Origin: Fragilaria crotonensis
Lineage: Eukaryota; Bacillariophyta; Fragilariophyceae; Fragilariales; Fragilariaceae
NCBI GenBank assembly: GCA_022925895.1
Contig: JAKSYS010000683.1
Coordinates: 1-33,414, forward strand
Direction: 5' to 3'
Length of the DNA: 33,414 nt
In this document: one piece after another, positions 9,381 to 18,294 of the stretch
Position numbering within the stretch: position 1 is the first letter of the stretch
How the letters are laid out: each line of letters opens with the position of its first letter
Position numbers and translations under genes: made by a program
Notes under the pieces: generated by a model
Database searches by the model: none
Told to the model about the DNA's origin: nothing
Seen by the model: only the letters and a program-made list of their open reading frames with translations

Positions 9381-9875
9381 GGTCGTGTCAGCAATACGAA
9401 GGTTCCATCAGGTGAGGGCAACCAAGTAGTCTACCGGGTAGCAGATTCTGGCTTCTTTGATGTATCATATGTCAGTATGTGTAAACCAAAATGCAGTGAC
9501 ACCCAATTCCGATAGTATCTAAAGATCGTCGGAATCTCAAATCACGGTGCATGATGTGTATCCAAAAATCAACAAAAAATACTTGAGTACCAGGTACCAG
9601 CATGTGGTACAAGTACATCGTAATTCGTTGGCTACTTGCTGGAGTACAATACACTGGAGTTGTAACTCGTATGTACAGCGTGTAGTACAAGTGCGTATTC
9701 ATTAGAGTATGCCAGTACGTTTTCGTTCCTGTGCAGTCGACAATCGACGTCATATCCTCGTGATCGTCCGTCGTGCAACATTCGATCCTTCATGATTCAT
9801 GACAAAATGACACGCCATTTGACACCATTCATCACCACGGAAGTAATCGTACGCTTTCCTATCATCACAGCAAGG
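9381..9875. promoter_or_regulatory. divergent intergenic (promoter) region
   Basis: This lies between the divergent plastid-protein and ion-channel starts. It contains GTAC-rich inverted repeats near 9585-9625 (GTACCA/TGGTAC) and an imperfect form of the CTACCGGTAG palindrome at 9431-9441. It is expected to hold both promoters. No specific element could be assigned. Confidence 0.45.
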
Positions 9876-11507
9876 ATGAGATCCGCTCTTGTCTTTGTAT
9901 TATGTGCTCAAGTCTCAGCCTCGTTTCGAACTACACCGCGTATCCGCGATGCAGCGATACGCATTGATGGGTTACCAGAGGATTTCTTCAGCACTGTGCC
10001 TTCTCGTGACCTTCAAACTGCCAACGCCACGAATTGCTCAATCTGCGATTCGTTTGAACTTCTTGGCGACGTTATTCCACCTTACGTTCCAGGTGAGCAA
10101 GAGAACTTGACATGTGCCGACTGGGAGGGACTTGTCGCTACGTTACAGGTCGGAAGCGAACAATGTGTGGACAGTAAAGAATTCTTTCCTTACTGTTGCA
10201 AAGGTCCACCAACGTACCGATGCGAAAGGCAAGTTCGGAATTCTCGATTGCTCGGTTATGACAAATCTGTACCCCCTATTGTCAACAACACTGCCACGGT
10301 GGACGTCCGGGTCAATCTTATTTTCTTGACAGTCACGGACTTGAATGTACAAAAAGGAACAGCTGAAATCTTTGTGTGGTTAGAACTCGTCTGGCAAGAC
10401 CCGAGATTGGCCTGGTCCGTCAACTCTTTCAATTGCACTGATATAGTGTCCATGAGGGCATCGTTGAACGTCCAGGTGACGGAGATATGGGTTCCTGATT
10501 TCGACCTCCTCAATGTGGCCAGCGGGGTTCAGAATTTTCCAGATGCCATGGCAGATGTTTTAAGCGATGGAACAGTATATTGGAGACGCGGTGGGGCGCT
10601 GAAGGCGATTTGCCAATATCGTGGTCTGGCGAAAATTCCCTTTGACCATCTAGGCTGTCAATTTATTATGGGACCATGGACTCGGTTTGCTCTAGAAAAA
10701 AACAGTATCAACTATGAACTAGCTGACGGTGTGGGCTTCACCTTTGGCGATTTCACTCCCACCTACAATGAGTTCAAACTTCTGCCAGAACTTGTGAATA
10801 CAAGCAAAAGTGAGGTGGGGATGCTGTCGTATGTTTTTTACTTCGAGAGGGCGACAAGTTACTACCTGGCCAATATTGTGGTCCCAACCACCTTGCTAAC
10901 GTATGTCTCGTTTGGAACTTATCTACTGGATTTGCGTGTCGGAGAGCGCCTATCCTTCGGCATGGCACTCACGCTCGTCATTGTTGCCCAGCAGATCGTG
11001 ACGAGCGGCTTGCTACCGGTGAGCAATGCGTACCTTTGGATTGACAAGTATGTCAGTTGGTCCTTCTATTGGGTGATTTTTGGATTGGTCGAGTCGGTAG
11101 TGATTGGGTACCTCTTTTTCATTCGAGAGGATCTCACAGAGCAATCCGTAGCGCAACCGGAAGATTCGCAAGCACCAGCAGCCAATCCTGAGCAGCACTT
11201 AGTCGACAACGATGACCCAGACACGCCACAAGAATCTGACCCGGTGGCGTTGCATGAACCCGACAGCAGCAACATTGGTCAGTCTCCTGTGTCAACTCTA
11301 AAGCAGCGACTGCGCCCTGCAACTTTCAGCAGGAGAGCTTGGATGCCAACGCTTGGATGCATTTCAAATTGGGCGCAAAACGTGCCTCTACGAAGAATCG
11401 ACCACATTTGCTTCTTTCTGGCAACTATCACATACACTATCTTTGTCATTGTCATGTTTTCGACAGTGCCAACATGGGGTGCAAACATTGACCCTGTGTA
11501 TGAATAA
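9876..11507 (+). CDS. Cys-loop (pentameric) ligand-gated ion channel with Cys-rich N-terminal module
   Basis: A 543-residue protein. An ATG 84 nt upstream at 9792 is in frame, but 9876 gives a textbook signal peptide (M-R-S-A-L-V-F-V-L-C-A). A Cys-rich segment follows (C54, C57, C80, C97, C107, C108, C116). The ligand-binding beta-sandwich spans about 127-325 and has several N-x-T/S sites. The Cys-loop C246-C261 has the signature P-F-D-x3-C, but with 14 instead of the usual 13 residues between the cysteines. M1 is about 330-352 with the conserved Pro (V-V-P-T). M2 starts after G-E-R at 356-358, M3 is about 387-415, a Pro/Asp-rich cytoplasmic loop follows, and M4 is about 508-532. Glu357 at the -1' position with G-E-K-like context is the cation-channel signature; anion channels have P-A-R. 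It is expected in the plasma membrane; the ligand is unknown. Confidence 0.9.
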   Translation: MRSALVFVLCAQVSASFRTTPRIRDAAIRIDGLPEDFFSTVPSRDLQTANATNCSICDSFELLGDVIPPYVPGEQENLTCADWEGLVATLQVGSEQCVDSKEFFPYCCKGPPTYRCERQVRNSRLLGYDKSVPPIVNNTATVDVRVNLIFLTVTDLNVQKGTAEIFVWLELVWQDPRLAWSVNSFNCTDIVSMRASLNVQVTEIWVPDFDLLNVASGVQNFPDAMADVLSDGTVYWRRGGALKAICQYRGLAKIPFDHLGCQFIMGPWTRFALEKNSINYELADGVGFTFGDFTPTYNEFKLLPELVNTSKSEVGMLSYVFYFERATSYYLANIVVPTTLLTYVSFGTYLLDLRVGERLSFGMALTLVIVAQQIVTSGLLPVSNAYLWIDKYVSWSFYWVIFGLVESVVIGYLFFIREDLTEQSVAQPEDSQAPAANPEQHLVDNDDPDTPQESDPVALHEPDSSNIGQSPVSTLKQRLRPATFSRRAWMPTLGCISNWAQNVPLRRIDHICFFLATITYTIFVIVMFSTVPTWGANIDPVYE

Positions 11508-12966
11508 CGATAGATTCGCAGATCGCTTCATCCTTGACTTCAGGCAGACCCCCCAAGACCACTAGCAGGGTAAAGGTTCCCATTAGCTGGTACTGCCTCA
11601 CTGTCTTTCGATTGGGAAGTACACCTTGGCACTGCTTCCGCTTCGTTCGCCAAAATGGCAAAGTGTGAGTGTCATCGTTTCTCATCCGGAGGTTAGAAAG
11701 TTAGTTTTACATATAGCGTCTTCGTTGTCTTCGCACCTACGCCTGGCACGCGGCTGGCACTAATCAGCCTAGTAACAATGGTATGCCACTGTTCTGGTAC
11801 TTGATGCCTTGGTCTACCATATCGTAGGTCTCGGCATCCCACACTGGTTGACGACAATTCGGACAGTTGTCATGTCCGCCTTGCAACCAATTCATGATGC
11901 ACTCGCGATGACAAACATGCGCACACAAACCGGTGACAGTATGATCCCCAGGTCCTGGAAGATCAGGAGAATTGGGTTAGCAATGTTGTTGACAGTAGAG
12001 GCTTGGACGAAAAAAAGATGCAGCTGTTCCGCTTACCAAGAAGGTCCAAGCGTATAGAGCATGCAGTAGCATCTGGAGTATCGTCGCAAAATACGTAGTG
12101 CTTCCATTGCGGGTCGTACGTCAAGCGACGGCCATTAAGGGGTCCTTCTCCATATTCCAGCTTCGACGACTTCAAGTTTGGATGCATCAGATGTACACCT
12201 ACTTAAGAAAGAAGCAGATGCCCCACCTCTAACAGCACGCGATATGCTTACCTTTGCCTTCAGTCGGGAACAGCACAGCTAAAACAAGGGGGCGTCGCAC
12301 CAGAGCCTCGTCGTTCAACAGGATCGATGTTGATACAGGCATCATAGATAAGTTCCGAGGTCTTGGGACAATTGAAGGACAATTTTCCAATTCGAGGGCC
12401 TTGAGGAAAAGGCAGCAAAGAAAGAGAAACAAAAAGGATCCAAGAAAGACAGAAACAACAAACGCTGGGGCGACTGGTTCTGCTGGTGGTGCTGCAACTG
12501 GAGGGATGTTGGAAGTGGGAAGGTATCCGTATGAAATTGGGTAGGCGACTGGAGGAGCAGAAACTGGACCGACAAGAAAACTGGACGTGGCGACTGAAGG
12601 TGAAGTCCCTGCAGCAGGGGACGCATGCAAGGTCTGGGTTCGTCTTAGGGAGGAGAATGAAGAGAATTGGTATACTCATTCGTGTTTCTTGTACTTGCCG
12701 TGCTCTCCTGACACTCACAAGTCTGAAAAAATCATTATGTGAAGGTCAGAGCACTCTTTGCTGGGAATCAACCCTTCAAGTCCGGCGAACTCAAGATCGC
12801 TGCATGTATATTGAGTGTGAGTCTGCTCTGAAAAGCGGACGCTGGTGATGGCAGAAGGACTTCCAACTTGGTATCCGTTGCCACAAACGGAACAGTCTTG
12901 TGCGGAAGTGACACTGACGAGGAGTGTTCCAACAAAGTAAATGCGAACAAGAAGTCGGAGCATCAT
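10845..12966. repeat. segmental duplication, copy A (channel 3' half + RING gene)
   Basis: From the R-A-T-S-Y-Y codons before M1 of the channel to the start codon of the convergent RING gene, this block matches 18824-21005 in order and orientation. The intergenic 3' regions between the two genes match as well (for example the ACTTCAGGCAG words at about 11538 and 19445). The copia element at 13033-18651 now separates the two copies. Confidence 0.85.
11764..12966 (-). CDS. membrane-anchored RING-type E3 ligase-like protein, copy A (one Zn ligand lost)
   Basis: Proposed exons 12719-12966, 12252-12643, 12037-12198 and 11764-11954; phases agree and the total is 330 codons plus stop. The protein has a signal peptide (M-M-L-R-L-L...S-A|Q), a Cys-rich ectodomain (C-S-V-C ... 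Y-T-C-S-D-L-E ... K-E-C), a Pro/Ala/Ser-rich linker, and one transmembrane helix (F-L-G-S-F-L-F-L-F-L-C-C). A C-terminal RING-H2 follows with C-A-H-V-C-H-R-E-C ... C-P-N-C. The RING is split by an intron at 11955-12036. The first Zn pair reads C-S-I-R instead of C-S-I-C (codon CGC at 12050-12052), so ligand 2 is missing. The first intron (12644-12718, GTGAGT...AAG) covers sequence that is coding in copy B; without splicing there is a stop at 12715. It is either a diverged functional gene or an early pseudogene. Confidence 0.72.
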
Positions 12967-13027
12967 CTTTAATGTAGCAACTAGGGAATAGAAAACAAGG
13001 TTAACATGTGTTCAATTTCAGATGGCA

Positions 13028-13032
13028 TTTTT
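13028..13032. repeat. target-site duplication (left) of the second copia element
   Basis: TTTTT directly precedes the left LTR, and the same TTTTT follows the right LTR at 18652-18656. Five bases is the normal copia target duplication. A homopolymer makes it slightly weaker evidence than a unique pentamer. Confidence 0.75.
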
Positions 13033-13384
13033 TGTTGAGACCACAGTATTAGCGCCAGTACCTGCGTGTCAATCAGACAACGGTGCAGTACTGCAATAAT
13101 TACTGGGAGGTCAAATCGCTTGTAAACCGGAAAATTAAATTAAAGTGAGACTATCTAATCGTCTCGCTTCCACTCCATAATTTCGTCCCGTTCAACCGTG
13201 GATAACTTCGCCCAGCTCACGTGGGATCCACTATTCTTACTGAGTCCCACACGCTCAACAGTCGGAGTCTGTTCGTTCCCGTGTGACTTACGTTTATATG
13301 TTTTTCCATTTATGACCCACCCGCCATCACTCTCGAAGTGTCCGTTAGTCATTCCATAGCTGTTCCCGTCAGCCATATTCAACA
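13033..13384 (-). repeat. 3' LTR of the second copia element
   Basis: In element sense it runs from TGTTGAATATGGC to GGTCTCAACA. The last 77 codons of the RNase H frame lie within it, and the stop codon is at 13155-13157. A CACGTG box is at 13218-13223, and the AAAATTAAATTAAAG word (+ strand) is at 13131-13145. It lacks the 5-bp insertion seen in the other LTR, which keeps the coding frame intact. Confidence 0.92.
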
Positions 13385-13979
13385 CACTCCTGCAATCCTC
13401 GAGCGCGTAGTTTACGTGATCGGGATTGATATTCATGATTTCGTTTCGCATCTTAAGGAACAGCGCACCCTGCAAAGGCTTTGTGAAATAGTCCGCGATC
13501 ATCTTCTCCGTTGGGCAATAAGTGACCCTCACATCACCAGATGCGATCCTGTCCTTCACGAAGAAGTAACGAATATTGATATGACGTGTACGCTTGCTGC
13601 TAGAAGCCTTTCCGTTCTCAGCCAATAGAATAGTGCTCTTGTTGTCTTGATGGATAACTGAGTCCTTCACATCGTAACCTTGTGCCTCAAGAAAATATCT
13701 TGTCCACAACACTTGTGGCATGATGTCATACACAGACACCAACTCTGATTCCGTAGAGCTCCTTGTGTTGATTTTGTGGCGAGTGGATGTTCCGTACATG
13801 GCACCCTTGCCAAGCGTCATCATCCCTCCTGTATGACCTTTCATATCGGGATGAACCGCAAACGATGAGTCCACCCACCATTTGATCAAACATATCGTCC
13901 GCCTCGAGCGTAAGTGGCATATATGCTGTCGATCGAAGGTATTGCATGACTCTGCGCAACTTTTTGTAGTCGTCGCCAT
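13155..13979 (-). CDS. copia RNase H domain (Pol C-terminus, +1 frame relative to RT)
   Basis: The frame contains the copia RNase H: K-W-W-V-D-S-S-F-A (first catalytic Asp), T-R-S-S-T-E-S-E-L (Glu), I-H-Q-D-N-K-S-T (Asp), then the C-terminal A-D-Y-F-T-K-P-L motif. The genuine domain begins near 13885; the part before that is only the antiphase reading of RT. It is displaced by one base from the long Gag-Pol frame. One extra T in the TTT of A-T-G-T-T-T-G near 13887 would explain this. The last about 77 residues are encoded inside the 3' LTR and continue past the usual RNase H end as a Lys/Asp-rich tail. Confidence 0.85.
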   Translation of the reverse strand: MATTTKSCAESCNTFDRQHICHLRSRRTICLIKWWVDSSFAVHPDMKGHTGGMMTLGKGAMYGTSTRHKINTRSSTESELVSVYDIMPQVLWTRYFLEAQGYDVKDSVIHQDNKSTILLAENGKASSSKRTRHINIRYFFVKDRIASGDVRVTYCPTEKMIADYFTKPLQGALFLKMRNEIMNINPDHVNYALEDCRSVLNMADGNSYGMTNGHFESDGGWVINGKTYKRKSHGNEQTPTVERVGLSKNSGSHVSWAKLSTVERDEIMEWKRDD

Positions 13980-16900
13980 CAGGGCCCTTCACGCGAGTAC
14001 AGAGAAAAGCAGTGGCCGTTTGCACATCTGGTCGAGCCCTTTTACAAAGAAACAACAATTTTGCGGCATTGTGATGGAACAGGGTTGCCAAACTCTTAGG
14101 CAATTGCGTTGCGTTCGGATCCACATCAAAAAGCTTTGGACTCGCGGGGTTTGGAGCTGTACCATTGAAATCAACAGGCAACTCCTCCAACATTCCTTTG
14201 ATGTAGTCAATCATTGTAAACATGACCTTCCCGTCAATACTGAAATCAATGGTCATCCCGAGATAATCATGAACCTTCCCACGAGTGATTGTTAAAGGCG
14301 CTTCATTTCCAAATTCCGACTCCAGCATTGTGATTATGTCAGTAACCACATTTGGATCCTTATGTGAGATTTTCAAGTCGTCCACATGCCAAAGAATGGT
14401 GCATTGACTCTCGTCGATGATTTTGTTTGCGACACAGCTATCATATGGGTTGAGCTCGAAACCCCATTTAATCAATTGTGCACTCAACCGCCTCCAAAAC
14501 AACAGAGCCGCCTTGAGCGTTCCATAGAGTGCCTTCTCGAGTTGCACATATAACACTTCTTTCCCGTTCTCAATTTGAATATACTTGCGGTATAACTTGG
14601 GATCGCATCGCACAAGAAGTTCGGCCATCTTTCCCTCCAATTTCATGTGTACTGTATCTTCCATGTCTGCTTGCATAAACGCCCCGGGAAGATCAACAGT
14701 CGCGACGTCGCGCCGTTCTCTGGCATCGATGGCACATGATAACATCACCGATTCAATGGCGACAGTTGGTGAGCTTGCCTCCTCCTTCGTTGTGAACTCG
14801 CGCTGTTTTCGTCCGTCTGCGCATCCTCGTGCCTTGATTATCCCATTGCGTTTCTCTTTGAGAAACATCAGATATTGTAGAGAGTCCCTTCTCTCCTTGC
14901 AATTCAGGTTCTTCTTTGGCTTCAGTACTTTCCGAGTATGTAGTTGATCAAGCTCTTTCATGATAGCGTCGATCCCCTTCTCTCCGAATAACTTTAGTCC
15001 TTTCTTCACACTGTGTTGTGTCATGACAGTTGACTCGAGAATTGTGTGGATATGTCCATAGTCCCTTGGCTTGCGGGGTCGCAGGTTGTGTTCACTTGTT
15101 CGAGGTCCGTAGGCTTCATCCATGCGAGCTTCGAGATTGTCTTCGATGTTTTCGAGATTGTCTTCGCGATTGTCTTCGATGTTTTCGACATCATTTGCTT
15201 CGACGAGTCGTTCGTTGTCTTCGTTAGCTTCGACGAGTCGTTCGTTGTCTTCGTTAGCTTCAATGATGGGGTCATTGTCATCATCGTCACCAATTGGGTT
15301 GAAATCGAAATCGTCACCCTCGTCGTCATCGCCCTCATCGCCCTCGTTGTCTTCGTCTTCGTCTTCATCAGGTATCTCGTCTTCATCAGTTGTTGCTTCT
15401 GCTTCTTCTGCTTCTGCTTCTTCGTCTTCATTCACTCCTGCGATTTCGACGGCGTTGTCGTTGGGATCGTACTCAGAATCTTCGTCTTCGAGTTCATCAT
15501 CTTCAGGAAAGATAATGTCATCTTGGAGATCGTCTTCGTCAAAAGGCACTCCTGTGCGATTGGCAAACTCAATCATGGGGGTACCTGGTGCCTGTTTGGC
15601 GAGTTCGTGGACGCGTTCGATGACTTCGGCAGGCATGGGTACGGATGTCCAATGGTTTCGGTTGAGTCGGCGACCTGTCGTCAGGCTAAAGAAGTAGTGA
15701 CCACCTTGTTCATTTCCGGTGGGACGAAGGGCGAGAGCCCCAACCGTGCGAGTCTGCATGCTGTTGTTGTGTGGTTCGTGTGTCTGGACGTACTGTCCGA
15801 ATTCAAGCTTGACATGGTTGTTGTAGTTGATGGTGGAACCGACAACGATTGCGCGTGGACTCAACGTGTCGGAGATGCCACCGTTTGCCGGAAAACTGTT
15901 CAACCAAAAACAGCAGTAGTATATGAGTTCGACGATCATACGGGCAGGAATGGCTTGAAAAGGCAACATGTTAACAACGCTGCGTGCACGTTCCTTAATG
16001 ACGCGGATATGACGCTCAATCTCGGGGACGTGTTCGTTCGCGGCAACGGCGTTTAGAGTGACGCCGATTGTTGATAAATCGCCTCGATATCCATCGATGT
16101 CGAATTCGCCATCCATGAGTAGACTGGTGATTTGGAAACCGCGCTTCAGGTAATGCTGATGCACTCGTTTGGTCGCTTTGAAAATCGTTTCGATGTGACG
16201 ATTGACGAGCAGCTCCGCAGTGCTGAATTTGATGTGTCGGGAAATTGTCATGAAAAATGGCAATTTGTTGACAAACATAATGTCGCCGGCCAACACGACC
16301 TTTTGGTACCGCGACATAATTGATCCTGGGATATTTGTATATTCCACCTTCACGGGGTCTGGACGTTTTTGCACTGTCTTTCCTTTCAGTGATCCGATGT
16401 CAGGTCCAAAGATACGTTCCGCGGCAATTATGTCATCTCGGGTCACAGGACAATTAGGAAGCAAGTTCTTTTCGATGATGGATATGAACGTTCTGGTGCT
16501 TGGCCGTCCGATGATCTTCTGCACTGAGCGCGCCAGTTGGGCCTTCGAGTAATCCCGTTCAGAGTACTTAGTAGCGTTATCGGCTACTGTGTTGATAAGG
16601 CTCACCTCCTTGTTGTGCTTGCCAACATCGAAGTAATATAGCCCCTTGGCCGATTGCGAAAAGACCCGAACATCACCATCCGATTTGTGCACGTGAAAGG
16701 CATTCCCTTCGGAGGTATCAAATGTCACGCGGTACCCATGTTCCTTGACACGAGACAGAGACAGGATATTTGCGATCCCACTCGGATTGTACCAAACGGT
16801 TCCATAGCCTTTCAGCTCGCCGATCCACTTAGTGCTGGTAATTCCGGCATTACAGTGAATATCCATGGCGTTGGTGTGTTCGCGAATGTTCGACAACATT

Positions 16901-18249
16901 CTCTTGTTGCAGAACACGTCGACAGTCGATTGATTGTCAAGCAAAATCCATGTTTGTGGCAGTCGGCCGTCCTTTCCAATCTGCATCGCGACGCCAGTTT
17001 CGTCGTGATTGACAAATTGAAAATCGTCATATTCCGGCTGGTCGTCGAGGAAGTCCGCATCATATTCATGTGCTCCATCGGTAAGTAGTGTTGTTCCAGT
17101 TTGGCTCTTGGCCTTGGTGTCTTTTGGCTTGTCGTCCGTAACCCTCTCATTGTCACATTCACTCGCGTAGTGTCCCTTCTGCCTGCAGCGATGACAAGTG
17201 ATCTGGGCCCTTGGCGTCTTGTCCTTTTTCGCGGCATCGGCGTTGACGAAAGACACCTCTCCAGCAGCTCCTGCATTCTTCACATAGTTGACATCCACGT
17301 GCTGCTTCCAGTTGCTCAACAAGTTGTAAGCCATGTTGAGGTCAGTCGGGAAGTTGTCGTGGCCTTGCAAGAAATCGTTTTCCAGATTCTCCATGAGGTG
17401 ACTGAAGCGTGCCTTATCTGCTCCGATAATGAAGGCCATGGCCAACATGCGTTCCTCAGCGTTGTGAGCCATGGTGACCTGTTCTTCCTCGCTGAGGTCC
17501 TCCTTCTTCCGATTCCCCAGTTCAATCTTCTCAATGGCAGGATCGACCATGGTTCCGCCGGTGTATTTGATCACGTCGTACAGGTTCTTGAACTTCGTCT
17601 GATACTCCTTGACGGTCACAGCACGACCCTGAGAACAATTGAGAAATCTCTTCTTTGCTTCGAGGAGAGACTGCGCAACGTACTTCTGACTCTGGTATTG
17701 GTAGGACAAGTTCTTGATGGTTTCAAGGAGTTTCAAACCGTCGCGCTTCCTGTTCATCTCCTTGAACCCGTCACATGCTTCAATCTTTTGTTGCATGATA
17801 TCAGAGCATTGTCCCCATACAAGGGAGTACATTGCCCTGACATTTTCGGCTAGAGCTCCGATACGCTTCATGTAATCGTCAACTTCCTTGGCCCACATTC
17901 TCTTTCTAGTTTCACTCGCATCAATTGGCGGATCCACTGGATCATCAAAGATTGGGAGCGACAGGGTTTCCACAGCAATACTAATATCTGCACCAAACTT
18001 GCTGAAGTTAGTTGCGACATATGTTGAGATCGCAGACGTGGTCTTGATGAAAAGATCTGCTTGCTTCGCATCGGTACAATCGTAGATGTGGCCTTTTAGG
18101 CCATCACATGCTCCTTCAAACTTGGTGACAGGAACAGAGATACGGCTAGAGAACCTTGAGACTTGGCCGCCCTTCTTCTTGGCTTCTCCAGTCCCCTTGT
18201 CCTTCGTTGTGCTGTCAGCTTTTTCTACCTTACTCGTAGAGGCTGACAT
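13726..18249 (-). CDS. copia Gag-Pol polyprotein (Gag, protease, integrase, RT)
   Basis: 1507 codons from the ATG at 18249. Gag occupies about 1-350 with a CCHC knuckle at C352, C355, H360, C365. The protease active site is D-N-Q-S-T at 438-442, where many copia elements have D-S-G. GAG-pre-integrase follows. The integrase core has D656 (A-G-D-I-M-F), D713 (L-M-D-G-E-F) and E745 (E-I-E-R-H). A very acidic linker spans about 904-1060 with repeated E-A-N-E-D-N-E-R-L-V units. RT spans about 1085-1400, with K-A-R-G-C-A-D-G-R and the catalytic W-H-V-D-D. The true frame is lost near codon 1454 by the one-base shift before RNase H; the final about 50 codons are out of phase. The rest looks intact, consistent with a young insertion. 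Confidence 0.92.
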   Translation of the reverse strand: MSASTSKVEKADSTTKDKGTGEAKKKGGQVSRFSSRISVPVTKFEGACDGLKGHIYDCTDAKQADLFIKTTSAISTYVATNFSKFGADISIAVETLSLPIFDDPVDPPIDASETRKRMWAKEVDDYMKRIGALAENVRAMYSLVWGQCSDIMQQKIEACDGFKEMNRKRDGLKLLETIKNLSYQYQSQKYVAQSLLEAKKRFLNCSQGRAVTVKEYQTKFKNLYDVIKYTGGTMVDPAIEKIELGNRKKEDLSEEEQVTMAHNAEERMLAMAFIIGADKARFSHLMENLENDFLQGHDNFPTDLNMAYNLLSNWKQHVDVNYVKNAGAAGEVSFVNADAAKKDKTPRAQITCHRCRQKGHYASECDNERVTDDKPKDTKAKSQTGTTLLTDGAHEYDADFLDDQPEYDDFQFVNHDETGVAMQIGKDGRLPQTWILLDNQSTVDVFCNKRMLSNIREHTNAMDIHCNAGITSTKWIGELKGYGTVWYNPSGIANILSLSRVKEHGYRVTFDTSEGNAFHVHKSDGDVRVFSQSAKGLYYFDVGKHNKEVSLINTVADNATKYSERDYSKAQLARSVQKIIGRPSTRTFISIIEKNLLPNCPVTRDDIIAAERIFGPDIGSLKGKTVQKRPDPVKVEYTNIPGSIMSRYQKVVLAGDIMFVNKLPFFMTISRHIKFSTAELLVNRHIETIFKATKRVHQHYLKRGFQITSLLMDGEFDIDGYRGDLSTIGVTLNAVAANEHVPEIERHIRVIKERARSVVNMLPFQAIPARMIVELIYYCCFWLNSFPANGGISDTLSPRAIVVGSTINYNNHVKLEFGQYVQTHEPHNNSMQTRTVGALALRPTGNEQGGHYFFSLTTGRRLNRNHWTSVPMPAEVIERVHELAKQAPGTPMIEFANRTGVPFDEDDLQDDIIFPEDDELEDEDSEYDPNDNAVEIAGVNEDEEAEAEEAEATTDEDEIPDEDEDEDNEGDEGDDDEGDDFDFNPIGDDDDNDPIIEANEDNERLVEANEDNERLVEANDVENIEDNREDNLENIEDNLEARMDEAYGPRTSEHNLRPRKPRDYGHIHTILESTVMTQHSVKKGLKLFGEKGIDAIMKELDQLHTRKVLKPKKNLNCKERRDSLQYLMFLKEKRNGIIKARGCADGRKQREFTTKEEASSPTVAIESVMLSCAIDARERRDVATVDLPGAFMQADMEDTVHMKLEGKMAELLVRCDPKLYRKYIQIENGKEVLYVQLEKALYGTLKAALLFWRRLSAQLIKWGFELNPYDSCVANKIIDESQCTILWHVDDLKISHKDPNVVTDIITMLESEFGNEAPLTITRGKVHDYLGMTIDFSIDGKVMFTMIDYIKGMLEELPVDFNGTAPNPASPKLFDVDPNATQLPKSLATLFHHNAAKLLFLCKRARPDVQTATAFLCTRVKGPDGDDYKKLRRVMQYLRSTAYMPLTLEADDMFDQMVGGLIVCGSSRYERSYRRDDDAWQGCHVRNIHSPQNQHKELYGIRVGVCV

Positions 18250-18280
18250 CTTGCATGAATCCTCTGATTCTTGCGAGAAG

Positions 18281-18294
18281 CTTTAATTTAATTT
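18281..18294 (-). other. primer-binding-site position, complementary to the element's own LTR
   Basis: In element sense the 14 nt directly after the 5' LTR read AAATTAAATTAAAG. A tRNA primer site would normally start with TGG; none is present. Counting the adjacent LTR base, the 15-mer 18281-18295 is the exact reverse complement of 18393-18407 inside the LTR. The LTR part is preceded by an initiator-like T-C-A-C-T-T-T (A at 18408). The transcript may therefore start with the sequence that pairs with the primer site, as in self-priming Tf1-type elements. Confidence 0.45.

Noticed and set aside
15046-16056. Long + strand open frames (336 and 191 codons) at 15046-16056 and 15122-15697
   Set aside because: They are antisense to the acidic GAx/GAy codon-rich linker of the - strand Gag-Pol, which leaves opposite frames stop-poor. 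They give Val/Phe- or Ser-only sequences with no domain.
17101-17853. 250-codon + strand frame
   Set aside because: Antisense shadow of copia gag; composition and lack of domains argue against a gene.
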